A stretch of DNA of 64,000 nt. Origin: Azovibrio restrictus (GTDB lineage Bacteria > Bacteroidota > Bacteroidia > Chitinophagales > Chitinophagaceae). This document shows, in pieces, positions 26,629-35,235 of this stretch. The notes beneath the pieces are model-generated. The model ran no database searches. It had not been told where the DNA came from and saw nothing but the letters and a program-made list of their open reading frames with translations. The translations under genes and the position numbers were made by a program. Numbering within the stretch: position 1 is the first letter of the stretch; each line of letters begins with the position of its first letter. The DNA lies in assembly GCA_029255605.1 (NCBI GenBank), contig JANLJF010000019.1:39413-103412 (forward strand), read 5' to 3'.

Positions 26629-28653
26629 TTATTGAGCCAGCCAGTATTTCCTCAGCAACCATTCAGCCACGGCAAATATCAGTATCAGGAGGAAGTACCA
26701 TTTCCAGTCTATTAGTGGTACGGCTGTAATGTCTGATTGTATGACAGGCTTGATATTCGTGTTCTTTGAAATAGAATCGTATAGTGAAGCTATATTTTTA
26801 GCAGGCACGAAATTGCCATTATACTTGTTCGATAGTCCGTAGAGCAATGCGTAATCGGCACCGCTTTCCATTTGTTCCAACGGGGTATGGGTTACTACAA
26901 AACTGCCTGCTGCAGTATGCGTAGTGCCGTTGTACACAGTGCGTGCTGTGTAGGAATAGTTGCCCTCTGCCCACGTGCCTGTGTTCAACTTGTAGGCACT
27001 GCCCGCACGTTCAAAAGAGAAGTCCTGCTTTTTACCATTGGCATCTGCAATGCTTAGTTGCACGTCCGGCGTATTCACCTGCTGACTGGTAGCGTTCAGT
27101 AAGTAAGCATTCAACGTGATCACTTCCTGGTCGCTCCACACATATTTGGGCAGCGATACATAGAACGGCTTATCATTCACATTAACCGCCAGGAAAGCAA
27201 TGGTTTGACGGATGCACTCATCTATGGTATTGTGCGTATTGAAGTTCTTATACTCGTAAATGCGCCAGCGCCACAGCCCCTCACCTGTAGTGATGGCAAG
27301 TGGCGTAGTAGTATTGTGTACGGCCCACAAAGGCAATTGCCCACCGCGTTGGTTGAATAGTACATCCATGCCGCCTATGGCTTCCATCTTTGCTACAGGC
27401 ACATTCAGCGGAGGCATTTTATCCAGCACGGCCTGCAGGTTTTGCGGCACTATAAAGCTGTTGAAGGCATTGTTGTAAGCAGGGTAGGCATCTACAGGCT
27501 GCATTTGCATTGCCAGTTTGTAATTGCTGAACAATGATTGCGTAGCACCCGGGTTCGATTGCATTCCCATTATAAACCACATAGGCTTTTTCACAGACGC
27601 TATGTCGCGCGCATTGTTCATTTGCATAGAGGGTAGCTGGTGCAGGATGACTACATCATAGTCGCGGAAGGAAGGCAGCTCATAAGCCATGCGTACCGTC
27701 AGCTTATAGCCATCCAGCCCCTGTAGTGCTTCTTTTATAGCATTGATATCCGGGTGTGGAGATGCAGCAGCTATCAGTATATCTTTCTTATCCTCTACTA
27801 CCTCTACAAATACATCCTTCTTATTATTGGCAATATTCTTTTCACCATCGACAACAGGTGCCTGTATAGTGTAGTGATGTAAGCCCGCCTTATCGGCCTT
27901 TACACTGAAAGATACAGATCGGTCATACCTGTCGCTATTCACGGCTATGTTGGAAGTAGCTATTACATTGCCACCTTCCAGCAATTGCAGGCTGTTATTA
28001 TAACCATTACAAAGTGTGGCCAGTACATCGGTACGTATCTCGAACTGGCTATTGAGCGTAGCCGTTTTGTTGCTGTATACCTGTGTTATACGCAGGTCTT
28101 TCTGCTGTGCACTATCGCCAATGCCTACAGTATATAGCGGGCTTTGTAAGCTAAGTTGCTGATAAAGCGGGTTGCTACCCTGGTTGTAACGGCCATCGCT
28201 CGCCAGTATCACAGCCCCAAGATTTTGTGCGCCATAGTACTCCTGTGCTTTCGATAAGGCATTGGCTATATCGGTGCTTTGCTGTGTGTAGCGAAATGTG
28301 CTATCGGTCTGCACATCGGTACCGAAACCCCAGGTAACTACCTTGTACTTATCACCCAGCTTGTCGCCCAGTTGTTGTGCGGCTTTATTATAATTGGTGC
28401 TATCCTTCCCTAATGCCATAGCTATAGACGCCGAATTATCCTGCAGGAAAAGGATGACTGGTTTCTGTGTTTCGTTTTTGGTGATGGTGATGGCAGGGGC
28501 CAATATTAAAAGTAATGCCAGCAGCATTACAATGCCCCGCAGTGTAGCGGTAAGCCATGGGTGTGGGGTACCTCGCTTAACATCGGCACGGTATACCCCG
28601 TAGCCGGCTGCCGCCGCAAGGGCGATGGATATGGTCCACAATAGGATTTGCAT
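26629..28653 (-). CDS. VWA-like membrane protein
   Basis: A 674-residue membrane protein. Two membrane segments lie at the N-terminus (about 2-20 and 37-56), and one lies at the C-terminus (KWYFLLILIFAVAEWLLRKYW). The region after the second contains VILFLQDNSASIAMAL, with a DxSxS MIDAS-like motif, and VILASDGRYNQGSNP, the von Willebrand A pattern. The remainder is a large extracytoplasmic beta-rich region. It resembles BatA/BatB-related and uncharacterised Bacteroidota VWA proteins, but no MoxR ATPase or other bat genes are adjacent. Function unknown. Confidence 0.75.
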   Translation of the reverse strand: MQILLWTISIALAAAAGYGVYRADVKRGTPHPWLTATLRGIVMLLALLLILAPAITITKNETQKPVILFLQDNSASIAMALGKDSTNYNKAAQQLGDKLGDKYKVVTWGFGTDVQTDSTFRYTQQSTDIANALSKAQEYYGAQNLGAVILASDGRYNQGSNPLYQQLSLQSPLYTVGIGDSAQQKDLRITQVYSNKTATLNSQFEIRTDVLATLCNGYNNSLQLLEGGNVIATSNIAVNSDRYDRSVSFSVKADKAGLHHYTIQAPVVDGEKNIANNKKDVFVEVVEDKKDILIAAASPHPDINAIKEALQGLDGYKLTVRMAYELPSFRDYDVVILHQLPSMQMNNARDIASVKKPMWFIMGMQSNPGATQSLFSNYKLAMQMQPVDAYPAYNNAFNSFIVPQNLQAVLDKMPPLNVPVAKMEAIGGMDVLFNQRGGQLPLWAVHNTTTPLAITTGEGLWRWRIYEYKNFNTHNTIDECIRQTIAFLAVNVNDKPFYVSLPKYVWSDQEVITLNAYLLNATSQQVNTPDVQLSIADANGKKQDFSFERAGSAYKLNTGTWAEGNYSYTARTVYNGTTHTAAGSFVVTHTPLEQMESGADYALLYGLSNKYNGNFVPAKNIASLYDSISKNTNIKPVIQSDITAVPLIDWKWYFLLILIFAVAEWLLRKYWLAQ

Positions 28654-28826
28654 CAGTCTTGCAAACTAAGGAAAAACTATATAGATAGGCGTTGCTGCTT
28701 ATAATTATGTTGTTAAAAATCAATATTGCATGGCAAAGTTTTTGTATCTGTTGGTGTATGCCTGAATTGATATTGCCAATAGCTGAACCTGCACTGCGAT
28801 TGCAGCAAATTCATAATTTCGCGCCC

Positions 28827-29996
28827 ATGCGCATGCACGAAGTAAAGACAGATGCGGATAAGAAGCTGTTTTTAGAATTGCCCGTTAGCATAAACAGAGG
28901 TAATGCCAACTGGATACGCCCGTTGGATAAAGACATAGAACAGGTTTTCGACGTAGAACAGAATAAGCTATTCAAGAAAGGAGGCGAATGTGCCCGATGG
29001 CTGCTGAAAGATGAAGCAGGAAACGTGATAGGCCGTATAGCAGCATTTGTAAACAAGCAGTATAAGCAGGAACAGCCTACGGGTGGTATAGGTTTCTTTG
29101 AATGCATCAACGATCAGCAGGCTGCCAACTTCATGTTCGACCATTGTAAACAATGGCTGCAGCACCGTGGTATGGAGGCTATGGATGGCCCCATCAACTT
29201 TGGAGAGCGCGAACGCTGGTGGGGATTGCTGGTGGAGGGCTTCCAAGAGCCGCTGTATTGTATGAATTACAATCCACCTTATTACAAAGAACTGTTTGAT
29301 AACTATGGGTTCGAGGTGTACTTTGAGCAGGTATGCTTTGCCATGAAAGTGAAAGACCGCCTGCAGGATAAGTTTTACCACCGCTACGAGGAGCTATCAC
29401 AAGACCCTAACTATAGTTATCAGCACATACGTAAAAGCAACCTGGATAAATATATAAAGGACTTTGCCTACATCTATAATAAAGCATGGGCGGGTCATGG
29501 TGGTGGTAAGCAACTGGAAGAAAGGATAGTGGCGAAAATGTTTGCCCAGATGAAGTCTGTAATAGATGAAGACCTGATGTGGTATGTGTATTATAAAGAT
29601 GAGCCGATAGGCTTCTGGATAAACCTGCCCGACCTGAACCAGTATTTCAAGCATATGAATGGCAAGTTTGGCCTGTGGCAAAAGCTGAAATTCCTATGGC
29701 TGAAAAACTTTGGTAAGTGCAATCGTTTTGTGGGATTGGTGTTTGGCATCATACCCGAATTTCAGGGTAAAGGAGTAGATGGCTATATGATAATGGCCGG
29801 TGCTAAAGTAATACAGCCCGCAGGTAAGTATGAAGACTACGAGATGCAATGGATAGGTGACTTTAACCCCAAGATGATAAACATAGCGGAAAGTCTGGGC
29901 ACTTATAGAAGCCGTAAGCTGCAAACATTACGGTATCTATTTGACAGAGAGAAAAAATTTACGCGTCATCCAATGATAGGCGACCATCTGAAGTAG
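28827..29996 (+). CDS. GNAT-superfamily-like protein, uncharacterised
   Basis: A 389-residue soluble protein. I moved the start from 28692 to ATG 28827 (MRMHEVKTDADKKLFLELP), which follows a variant promoter box TAATTTCG (28814-28821). The first 150 residues contain ARWLLKDEAGNVIGRIAAFVN and GGIGFFECINDQQAANFMFD, typical of acetyltransferase-like folds. MDGPINFGERERWWGLLVEG is a strongly conserved-looking stretch, and a second GNAT-like half includes GIIPEFQGKGVDGYMI. The substrate is unknown. It is convergent with folP, 14 bp apart. Confidence 0.65.
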   Translation: MRMHEVKTDADKKLFLELPVSINRGNANWIRPLDKDIEQVFDVEQNKLFKKGGECARWLLKDEAGNVIGRIAAFVNKQYKQEQPTGGIGFFECINDQQAANFMFDHCKQWLQHRGMEAMDGPINFGERERWWGLLVEGFQEPLYCMNYNPPYYKELFDNYGFEVYFEQVCFAMKVKDRLQDKFYHRYEELSQDPNYSYQHIRKSNLDKYIKDFAYIYNKAWAGHGGGKQLEERIVAKMFAQMKSVIDEDLMWYVYYKDEPIGFWINLPDLNQYFKHMNGKFGLWQKLKFLWLKNFGKCNRFVGLVFGIIPEFQGKGVDGYMIMAGAKVIQPAGKYEDYEMQWIGDFNPKMINIAESLGTYRSRKLQTLRYLFDREKKFTRHPMIGDHLK

Positions 29997-30010
29997 GAGT
30001 TATTGTAGCA

Positions 30011-30865
30011 TCACCTCAGCATTCCCATCAGGGTAATCACCTCCCGCGCTTCTTTTACATCGTGTACTCTTAATATATTGGCACCTTGTTGCAGGGCTAT
30101 AACATGCAGGGCGGTGGTACCATTCAGTGCGGCTTCGGGGGTAGCGTTCAGTGCTTTCCATATCATGCCCTTGCGGGAAATGCCTGCCAGTATGGGTTTG
30201 CCCAGCATGCGCAGGGTGTGCATGTTTCCCAGCAACTCGTAGTTATGTTCCAATGTTTTGCCAAAGCCAAAGCCGGGGTCTATGATAATATCGGTAATGC
30301 CGGCGGAGTGACAGTCGGCACATACATCGCGCAGGTAATGCAGTATATCCAGCGCTACATTGTTGTATTGCGCGTTTTGCTGCATGGTTTCAGGTGTGCC
30401 CTGCATGTGCATAGCTATATAGGGCACTTGCAATGAGGCCACTGTTGCCAGCATATCCTTATCTATGCTGCCGCTGCTCACATCATTTATTATAGATACA
30501 CCTGCTGCTACCGCTTCTTTAGCCACGGCAGCATTATACGTATCTGCCGATAGCCAGGCATCTGGGAAGCGTTTTATGATGGCTTCTATTACGGGCATCA
30601 CACGTTGCAGTTCTTCATCTGCACTTATCAGTTGCGCACCGGGCTTGGTGGTAGCGCCGCCTATATCCAGTATGACAGCACCGTCATTCAGCATCTGCTC
30701 GGCTTTGTGCAGCAGGCTGTCTGTATCGCTATCGCGGCCTTTGTTGTAAAAACTATCGGGCGTAGCATTCAGTATACCCATTACAACGGGCTGTGATATA
30801 TCGAGCAGACGCCCTTTACTTTTGAGGGTGGTTTGTACGGGTAAAACTGTATTTTTGAAACTCAT
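30011..30865 (-). CDS. folP: Dihydropteroate synthase
   Basis: A 284-residue TIM-barrel enzyme joining pABA to the pterin diphosphate in folate synthesis. Conserved motifs are VMGILNATPDSFYNKGR, ILDIGGATTKPGA, INDVSSG, IAMHMQGTPETMQ, DIIIDPGFGFGKTLEHN and ILAGISRKGMIWK. The ORF track starts at 30979, but that extension is hydrophobic, unlike the family, and overlaps the divergent gene; ATG 30865 fits. Only 16 bp separate this start codon from that of the divergent DUF1599 gene. Confidence 0.95.
   Translation of the reverse strand: MSFKNTVLPVQTTLKSKGRLLDISQPVVMGILNATPDSFYNKGRDSDTDSLLHKAEQMLNDGAVILDIGGATTKPGAQLISADEELQRVMPVIEAIIKRFPDAWLSADTYNAAVAKEAVAAGVSIINDVSSGSIDKDMLATVASLQVPYIAMHMQGTPETMQQNAQYNNVALDILHYLRDVCADCHSAGITDIIIDPGFGFGKTLEHNYELLGNMHTLRMLGKPILAGISRKGMIWKALNATPEAALNGTTALHVIALQQGANILRVHDVKEAREVITLMGMLR
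30850..30857 (+). promoter_or_regulatory. -7 promoter box for the DUF1599 gene (TATTTTTG)
   Basis: An exact TAnnTTTG lying within the first codons of the divergent folP gene, 24 bp before the ATG at 30882. Confidence 0.4.
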
Positions 30866-30881
30866 AGCTAGTACAAAGAAA

Positions 30882-31463
30882 ATGCAGGATAGCGTAAGCA
30901 CCAACACAATGATAAATACACTGGAACAATACCGCGGCATCGTATCGGCCTGTAAAGACCTGTATGTGAAAAAGGCCAAAGATTATGGCACATCGTGGAG
31001 GGTATTGCGACCTATATCTATAGTAGACCAGATATATATAAAAGCTTGGCGCATACGCCAGATACAGGAAACGGGCGAGCAGAAGATAGGCGATAGCATA
31101 GAAAGTGAATTTGTAGGGATTGTGAACTACGGCATTATAGCCGTGATACAAAACGGGATGCCCGCCAATGCACCTATAGACCTGAGCGAGGCCGAAGCCC
31201 GCCAATGGTACGAGGTGAAGGCAAAAGAGATAGAAGACCTGATGCTGCAAAAGAACCATGACTATGGCGAGGCATGGCGCGAACTATCGCAGCAATCGTT
31301 TGTAGACCTGATACTGGTAAAGCTGCTGCGCATAAAACAGATACTGGCCAACGAAGGCCAAACCATCGTATCGGAAGGGGTAGATGCTAATTTTCATGAT
31401 ATAGTGAACTATGGCATATTTGCCCTCATCAAAATAAACGAAGCTAAAAACGATATCGCTTAG
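30882..31463 (+). CDS. DUF1599 protein with two tandem repeats
   Basis: A 193-residue soluble protein made of two copies of the same unit. Copy 1 has KKAKDYGTSWRVLRPISIVDQ and FVGIVNYGIIAVIQ; copy 2 has QKNHDYGEAWRELSQQSFVD and FHDIVNYGIFALIK. The K-x-x-DYG-x-x-W pattern resembles nucleotide-modification or MazG-like folds of DUF1599; the function is unknown. The start at 30882 (or 30909) is preferred over the ORF-track start inside folP. Confidence 0.8.
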   Translation: MQDSVSTNTMINTLEQYRGIVSACKDLYVKKAKDYGTSWRVLRPISIVDQIYIKAWRIRQIQETGEQKIGDSIESEFVGIVNYGIIAVIQNGMPANAPIDLSEAEARQWYEVKAKEIEDLMLQKNHDYGEAWRELSQQSFVDLILVKLLRIKQILANEGQTIVSEGVDANFHDIVNYGIFALIKINEAKNDIA

Positions 31464-31532
31464 CTTTTAACAGTTTGTTACAAACGCATTTTACAATAAA
31501 CGAGTCATTACATACGCACTAAAGCATTCAAG

Positions 31533-32660
31533 ATGAAATACGTACTCTGGCTTATCAGGATAATAGTAGGTGTATTATTCATATTCTCGGGACTGGTAAA
31601 GGCGAACGACCCACTGGGGCTGAGCTACAAAATGGATGAATTTTTTGAAGTATGGCATATGTACTGGATGATGCCGTTTTCACTGGCCCTTTCCATTACC
31701 ATGATAGCCTTCGAGATAATAGCCGGTGTGGCAGTGCTGCTGGGATATGCACAGCGTGTTTTTTCCATGTTGCTGCTGTTGCTGATTACGTTCTTTACCT
31801 TCCTTACGGCTTATGTATTATTTAGTGGTAAAATAAAAGAGTGTGGTTGCTTTGGTGATTGTATTAAAATAACCAATGAAGAGACCTTCTGGAAAGATGT
31901 GGCCTTACTGGTGCTGGGTATCATATTGTTTATCTACCGTAAACGTATTCAGCCGGTATTTAATAAGAATATTGGTACATCGCTGATGATACTGACTGCT
32001 TTCTTTGCCTTTGGCATGCAATGGTGGGCGCTGGAACACCTGCCTTTTCACGACTGCCTGCCTTATAAAGTAGGTGCGAACCTGATAAAAGACCGCCAGA
32101 TACCGCCGGGTGCTACGCCTGACGTATATGAGAGCGTGATGATATATGAGAAAGACGGGGTGAAGAAAGAGTTTACTACTGAGAACTACCCATGGCAGGA
32201 TACGACCTGGGTGTTTGTAGACCGTAAGGATAAACTGGTGAAAAAAGGGAATGCAGAGCCTAAGATAAAAGACTTCATCATAGCCGACTACGATGGTAAT
32301 GAAATGACCGACCAGATACTGAATACACCGGGTTTTACTTACCTGCTATTTGTAAAAGATCCGAAAAAAGCACGCACCGATAATATGGATAAACTGCGTG
32401 CCTTGATAGAAAATGCCGAGAAACAAAATGTACCATTCTACATACTATGCTCGGCTACTAAAGAAGCAGCAGAAGCCTTCCGTAAGCAGAATGGGCTGGA
32501 TAAAGCCATATTGATGGTATTTGACGGCACGGTGAGCAAAACAGCCCTGCGTTCTAACCCCGGCCTGATGCTGCTGGAACAGGGCGTGATACGTGGCAAG
32601 TGGAGCTATAGGGATTACCCGACGGCTTTAGGTACGGACTTAAAATCTAAAGCGGATTAG
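31533..32660 (+). CDS. DoxX/MauE-type membrane protein of the BT_3928 family
   Basis: A 375-residue protein. Four or five membrane segments fill residues 1-160 (VLWLIRIIVGVLFIFSGLVKANDP at the start). A cysteine motif ECGCFGDC lies near 110, as in MauE/DoxX-like redox membrane proteins. The C-terminal half (about 210-370) looks like a thioredoxin-like extracytoplasmic domain without a CxxC motif (NVPFYILCSATKEAAEAF). Its role is probably in envelope redox or protein folding. The stop codon overlaps the next GTG start by 1 bp, so it is coupled to the permease gene. Confidence 0.82.
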   Translation: MKYVLWLIRIIVGVLFIFSGLVKANDPLGLSYKMDEFFEVWHMYWMMPFSLALSITMIAFEIIAGVAVLLGYAQRVFSMLLLLLITFFTFLTAYVLFSGKIKECGCFGDCIKITNEETFWKDVALLVLGIILFIYRKRIQPVFNKNIGTSLMILTAFFAFGMQWWALEHLPFHDCLPYKVGANLIKDRQIPPGATPDVYESVMIYEKDGVKKEFTTENYPWQDTTWVFVDRKDKLVKKGNAEPKIKDFIIADYDGNEMTDQILNTPGFTYLLFVKDPKKARTDNMDKLRALIENAEKQNVPFYILCSATKEAAEAFRKQNGLDKAILMVFDGTVSKTALRSNPGLMLLEQGVIRGKWSYRDYPTALGTDLKSKAD

Positions 32661-33712
32661 TGTTGCGATTTGTGGCACGGCGCTTACGGTATAGCCTGCT
32701 GGTATTGCTGGGCGTGGTTACCGTAGTGTTTTTCCTGTTCAATGTATTGCCGGGCGACCCTGCACGCTTGCTGATGGGGCAGCGTAGCGACCTTGCTACG
32801 ATAGAAAATGCACGAAAAGAAATGAACCTGGATAAGCCCATGCTTACCAGGTATTTTCTTTACCTGAACGATATATCGCCCATCAGTATATATAAGAAGG
32901 ATGCAGCAGCACAAGCGAAGTATGACTATGTGCGCCTGCTGCCCATGGGTGACAATACATTGGCGCTGAAATGGCCCTACCTGGGCCGCTCTTACCGCAC
33001 CAAGCGGGAAGTAAGCCTGGTGCTGACCGAGGCATTGCCCGGTACAATCATATTAGCATTGGCTGCCATTGCTATAGCCACTGTAGGTGGTATACTATTG
33101 GGGGTACTGGCGGCGCTGAAGAAAAATACCTGGATGGATACAGGTGCTATAGCTGCCAGTGTGGCGGGGGTATCTATGCCATCGTTCTTTGCGGGGCTGG
33201 TGATAGCCTATTTCTTTGGCTACCTGCTGCACAGCTATACCGGGCTGAACATGACGGGCAGCCTGTGGGAATACGACCCATTTACCGGCAGGCATATTGT
33301 ATTGAAGAACTTACTGCTACCGGCACTGGCGCTGGGTATCCGCCCGCTGGCTATTATTACACAGTTAACAAGGAGCGCTTTGCTAGATGTGCTGTCGCAG
33401 GACTATATACGTACCGCCTATGCCAAAGGGCTGTCTACCGGGCGGGTAGTTTTCCGCCATGCCCTGCCCAACGCGCTGAACCCGGTGGTGACTGCCATAT
33501 CGGGCTGGCTGGCTGAGCTGCTGGCCGGTTCCTTCTTTGTGGAATATATTTTCGGATGGAAGGGAATAGGCAAGCTGACGGTAGATGCGCTGGATAAATT
33601 TGACTTTCCACTGGTGATGGGTTCTGTATTACTTACCGCCTTCATTTTCATCATTGTAAACCTGCTGACCGATATGTTGTACGGCTGGCTGGACCCGAGG
33701 GTGCGGCTGTAG
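32660..33712 (+). CDS. ABC transporter permease, DppB/OppB type
   Basis: A 350-residue inner-membrane permease. The N-terminus RRLRYSLLVLLGVVTVVFFLFNVLPGDPARLL is the classic OppB/DppB start. An extracytoplasmic stretch (about 60-115) precedes five membrane segments. The EAA loop appears as DYIRTAYAKGLSTGRVVFRH, the ATPase contact. It starts with GTG overlapping the previous stop by 1 bp. No DppC, ATPase or binding protein is adjacent; instead it is coupled to a DoxX-type gene. The substrate (peptide or metal) cannot be set. Confidence 0.88.
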   Translation: MLRFVARRLRYSLLVLLGVVTVVFFLFNVLPGDPARLLMGQRSDLATIENARKEMNLDKPMLTRYFLYLNDISPISIYKKDAAAQAKYDYVRLLPMGDNTLALKWPYLGRSYRTKREVSLVLTEALPGTIILALAAIAIATVGGILLGVLAALKKNTWMDTGAIAASVAGVSMPSFFAGLVIAYFFGYLLHSYTGLNMTGSLWEYDPFTGRHIVLKNLLLPALALGIRPLAIITQLTRSALLDVLSQDYIRTAYAKGLSTGRVVFRHALPNALNPVVTAISGWLAELLAGSFFVEYIFGWKGIGKLTVDALDKFDFPLVMGSVLLTAFIFIIVNLLTDMLYGWLDPRVRL

Positions 33713-33720
33713 GTATTTTT

Positions 33721-33750
33721 AAAAAGGGAATCAATATTGATTCCCTTTTT
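33721..33750. terminator. Bidirectional terminator
   Basis: A perfect 30-bp palindrome with AAAAAGGGAA arms and A/T runs at both ends, between the permease gene and the convergent lipoprotein gene (39-bp gap). Confidence 0.9.
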
Positions 33751-33751
33751 A

Positions 33752-34312
33752 TTATTTGATAGTTACTTCAAACTTGCCATCTGTTACACGTAAAGTATCA
33801 GGAAAGCCTTGTGTTTGGGGTCTTGTTTTTGGATCCCTACGATACAGTGTTAGGTTAAAACTGCCTTTTACAAATGACTTCGACGCTTCATACTGCTTTA
33901 CCTGAATGTAATTATCCGAAGCCGACTCTAATATATAATAAGAGTTCTCAAGGACATCATCTTCTCCAAGGTAAAAGGTAGCAATGCAAGAATCATCATT
34001 CCTAGTTCTATATGTGTTTTCTGCAATAACAATTCTGGATGAAACAACTTTATGCTTGCCTACCTTAAGCGGTATGTTTACGAGAGAGAAGCTCTGTCGT
34101 TCTATACCATCAATATATGATTGCATGTTAATATTAACCATGCCTTCCCTATCAGATTTTATTGCATCTGTTATCGTGCTAACAAATTGACTATTGTTGA
34201 TAAGGCTTGAACTTGCGCCATCACTATTGCTAGAGTTAGGAATGGTTTTGTTGTTTTCCTTTTTACAGGAAAAAGAAAAGGCTAGGAAAATAAGCAGTGC
34301 AATATGTTTCAT
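33752..34312 (-). CDS. Hypothetical lipoprotein
   Basis: A 186-residue protein with a lipoprotein signal MKHIALLIFLAFSFSC and a Lys/Asn/Ser-rich linker, then a beta-rich domain. It is probably anchored in the envelope. I do not recognise a family. Codons look AT-richer than its neighbours. It is flanked by the palindromic terminator and the phosphate uptake genes, with no functional link evident. Confidence 0.65.
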   Translation of the reverse strand: MKHIALLIFLAFSFSCKKENNKTIPNSSNSDGASSSLINNSQFVSTITDAIKSDREGMVNINMQSYIDGIERQSFSLVNIPLKVGKHKVVSSRIVIAENTYRTRNDDSCIATFYLGEDDVLENSYYILESASDNYIQVKQYEASKSFVKGSFNLTLYRRDPKTRPQTQGFPDTLRVTDGKFEVTIK

Positions 34313-34462
34313 ACAAGTTTAAGGTTTCTAGTGACAAATATATTACTATAGCACCTTTGGTTTATACCAGCTTCTGACAATGAACAAATTAGGGTTGGCC
34401 CAGATTAATAACGAAACTATTGTAAACACAATGTTGCGCAATAGATATTAAATAATTTTCTC

Positions 34463-34491
34463 AATATTAATTTAATATTAACTTTATGTTA
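34463..34491 (+). promoter_or_regulatory. AT-rich repeat region before the phosphate genes
   Basis: AATATTAA-T-TTAATATT palindrome (34463-34479) followed by ACTTTATGTTAC. It lies about 28-55 bp upstream of the -7 box, where an activator would bind; a Pho-box-like role is only inference. The rest of the 248-bp gap shows no ORF. Confidence 0.3.
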
Positions 34492-34518
34492 CGGCTTTTT
34501 TCCCCCGCATAGGCAAGG

Positions 34519-34526
34519 TACTTTTG
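34519..34526 (+). promoter_or_regulatory. -7 promoter box for DUF47-PiT (TACTTTTG)
   Basis: An exact TAnnTTTG 34 bp before the DUF47 start codon. No -33 TTTG at ideal spacing, which would fit activator dependence. Confidence 0.55.
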
Positions 34527-34560
34527 CCGCCGTAAATTCAATTAAAACAAATACTGAATT

Positions 34561-35208
34561 ATGAGTTTTGCCTCGATAATGAAGATATTCCTGCCTAAAG
34601 ACAGGGTATTCTATGGTCTTTTTGAAGAAGTGAGTTCGAACCTGACACAAATGAGTGAAGTGTTTGGTAAGGCAGTAACAGAACAAGACCCGAGTGCACG
34701 TGCGGTGTTGCTGAAACAACTGGAAGACTGGGAGCACAAAAACGACGAGGTAACACATCGCATCTTTATAGAACTGGGCCGCAATTTCATTACCCCGTTC
34801 GACCGCGAGGATATTCACTACCTGGCTACATCGCTGGATGACATTGCCGACTTTATGTGGGGCTCTGCCAAGCGTATGATGAACTACTACATCGATGATG
34901 TAGATGATACTACGCGCGGTTTTGCAGAGATCATCAAGAAATCCATCACTGCACTAAACAAAGCCGTATATGGCCTGCGCGATATGAAAGACCTGCGCTC
35001 GCTGACGGAGGCTTGCGTGCTGATAAACAGCCTGGAGAATGAAGGCGATGATATGCTGGATAGAGGTATGATGCAATTGTTCTCGTCGAATACCAACCCC
35101 ATAGAAATCATCAAAAAGAAAGACCTGTACCAAATGCTTGAAGTAGTGACTGACAAGTGTGAAGACGCAGCCAACGTGATAGAATCTATCATCATCAAGT
35201 ACGTTTAA
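34561..35208 (+). CDS. DUF47/PhoU-like phosphate transport accessory protein
   Basis: A 215-residue all-helical protein of the DUF47 (PitA-accessory, PhoU-like) family. Acidic helix motifs such as LEDWEHKNDEVTHRIFIEL and INSLENEGDDMLDRGMMQL carry the E/D-rich metal-binding pattern of PhoU folds. DUF47 genes usually precede a PiT-type transporter, as here (27-bp gap), and are thought to regulate it. It has its own promoter box. Confidence 0.93.
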   Translation: MSFASIMKIFLPKDRVFYGLFEEVSSNLTQMSEVFGKAVTEQDPSARAVLLKQLEDWEHKNDEVTHRIFIELGRNFITPFDREDIHYLATSLDDIADFMWGSAKRMMNYYIDDVDDTTRGFAEIIKKSITALNKAVYGLRDMKDLRSLTEACVLINSLENEGDDMLDRGMMQLFSSNTNPIEIIKKKDLYQMLEVVTDKCEDAANVIESIIIKYV

Positions 35209-35235
35209 TAGCACCCCACTTCTCCAAACGCATAT

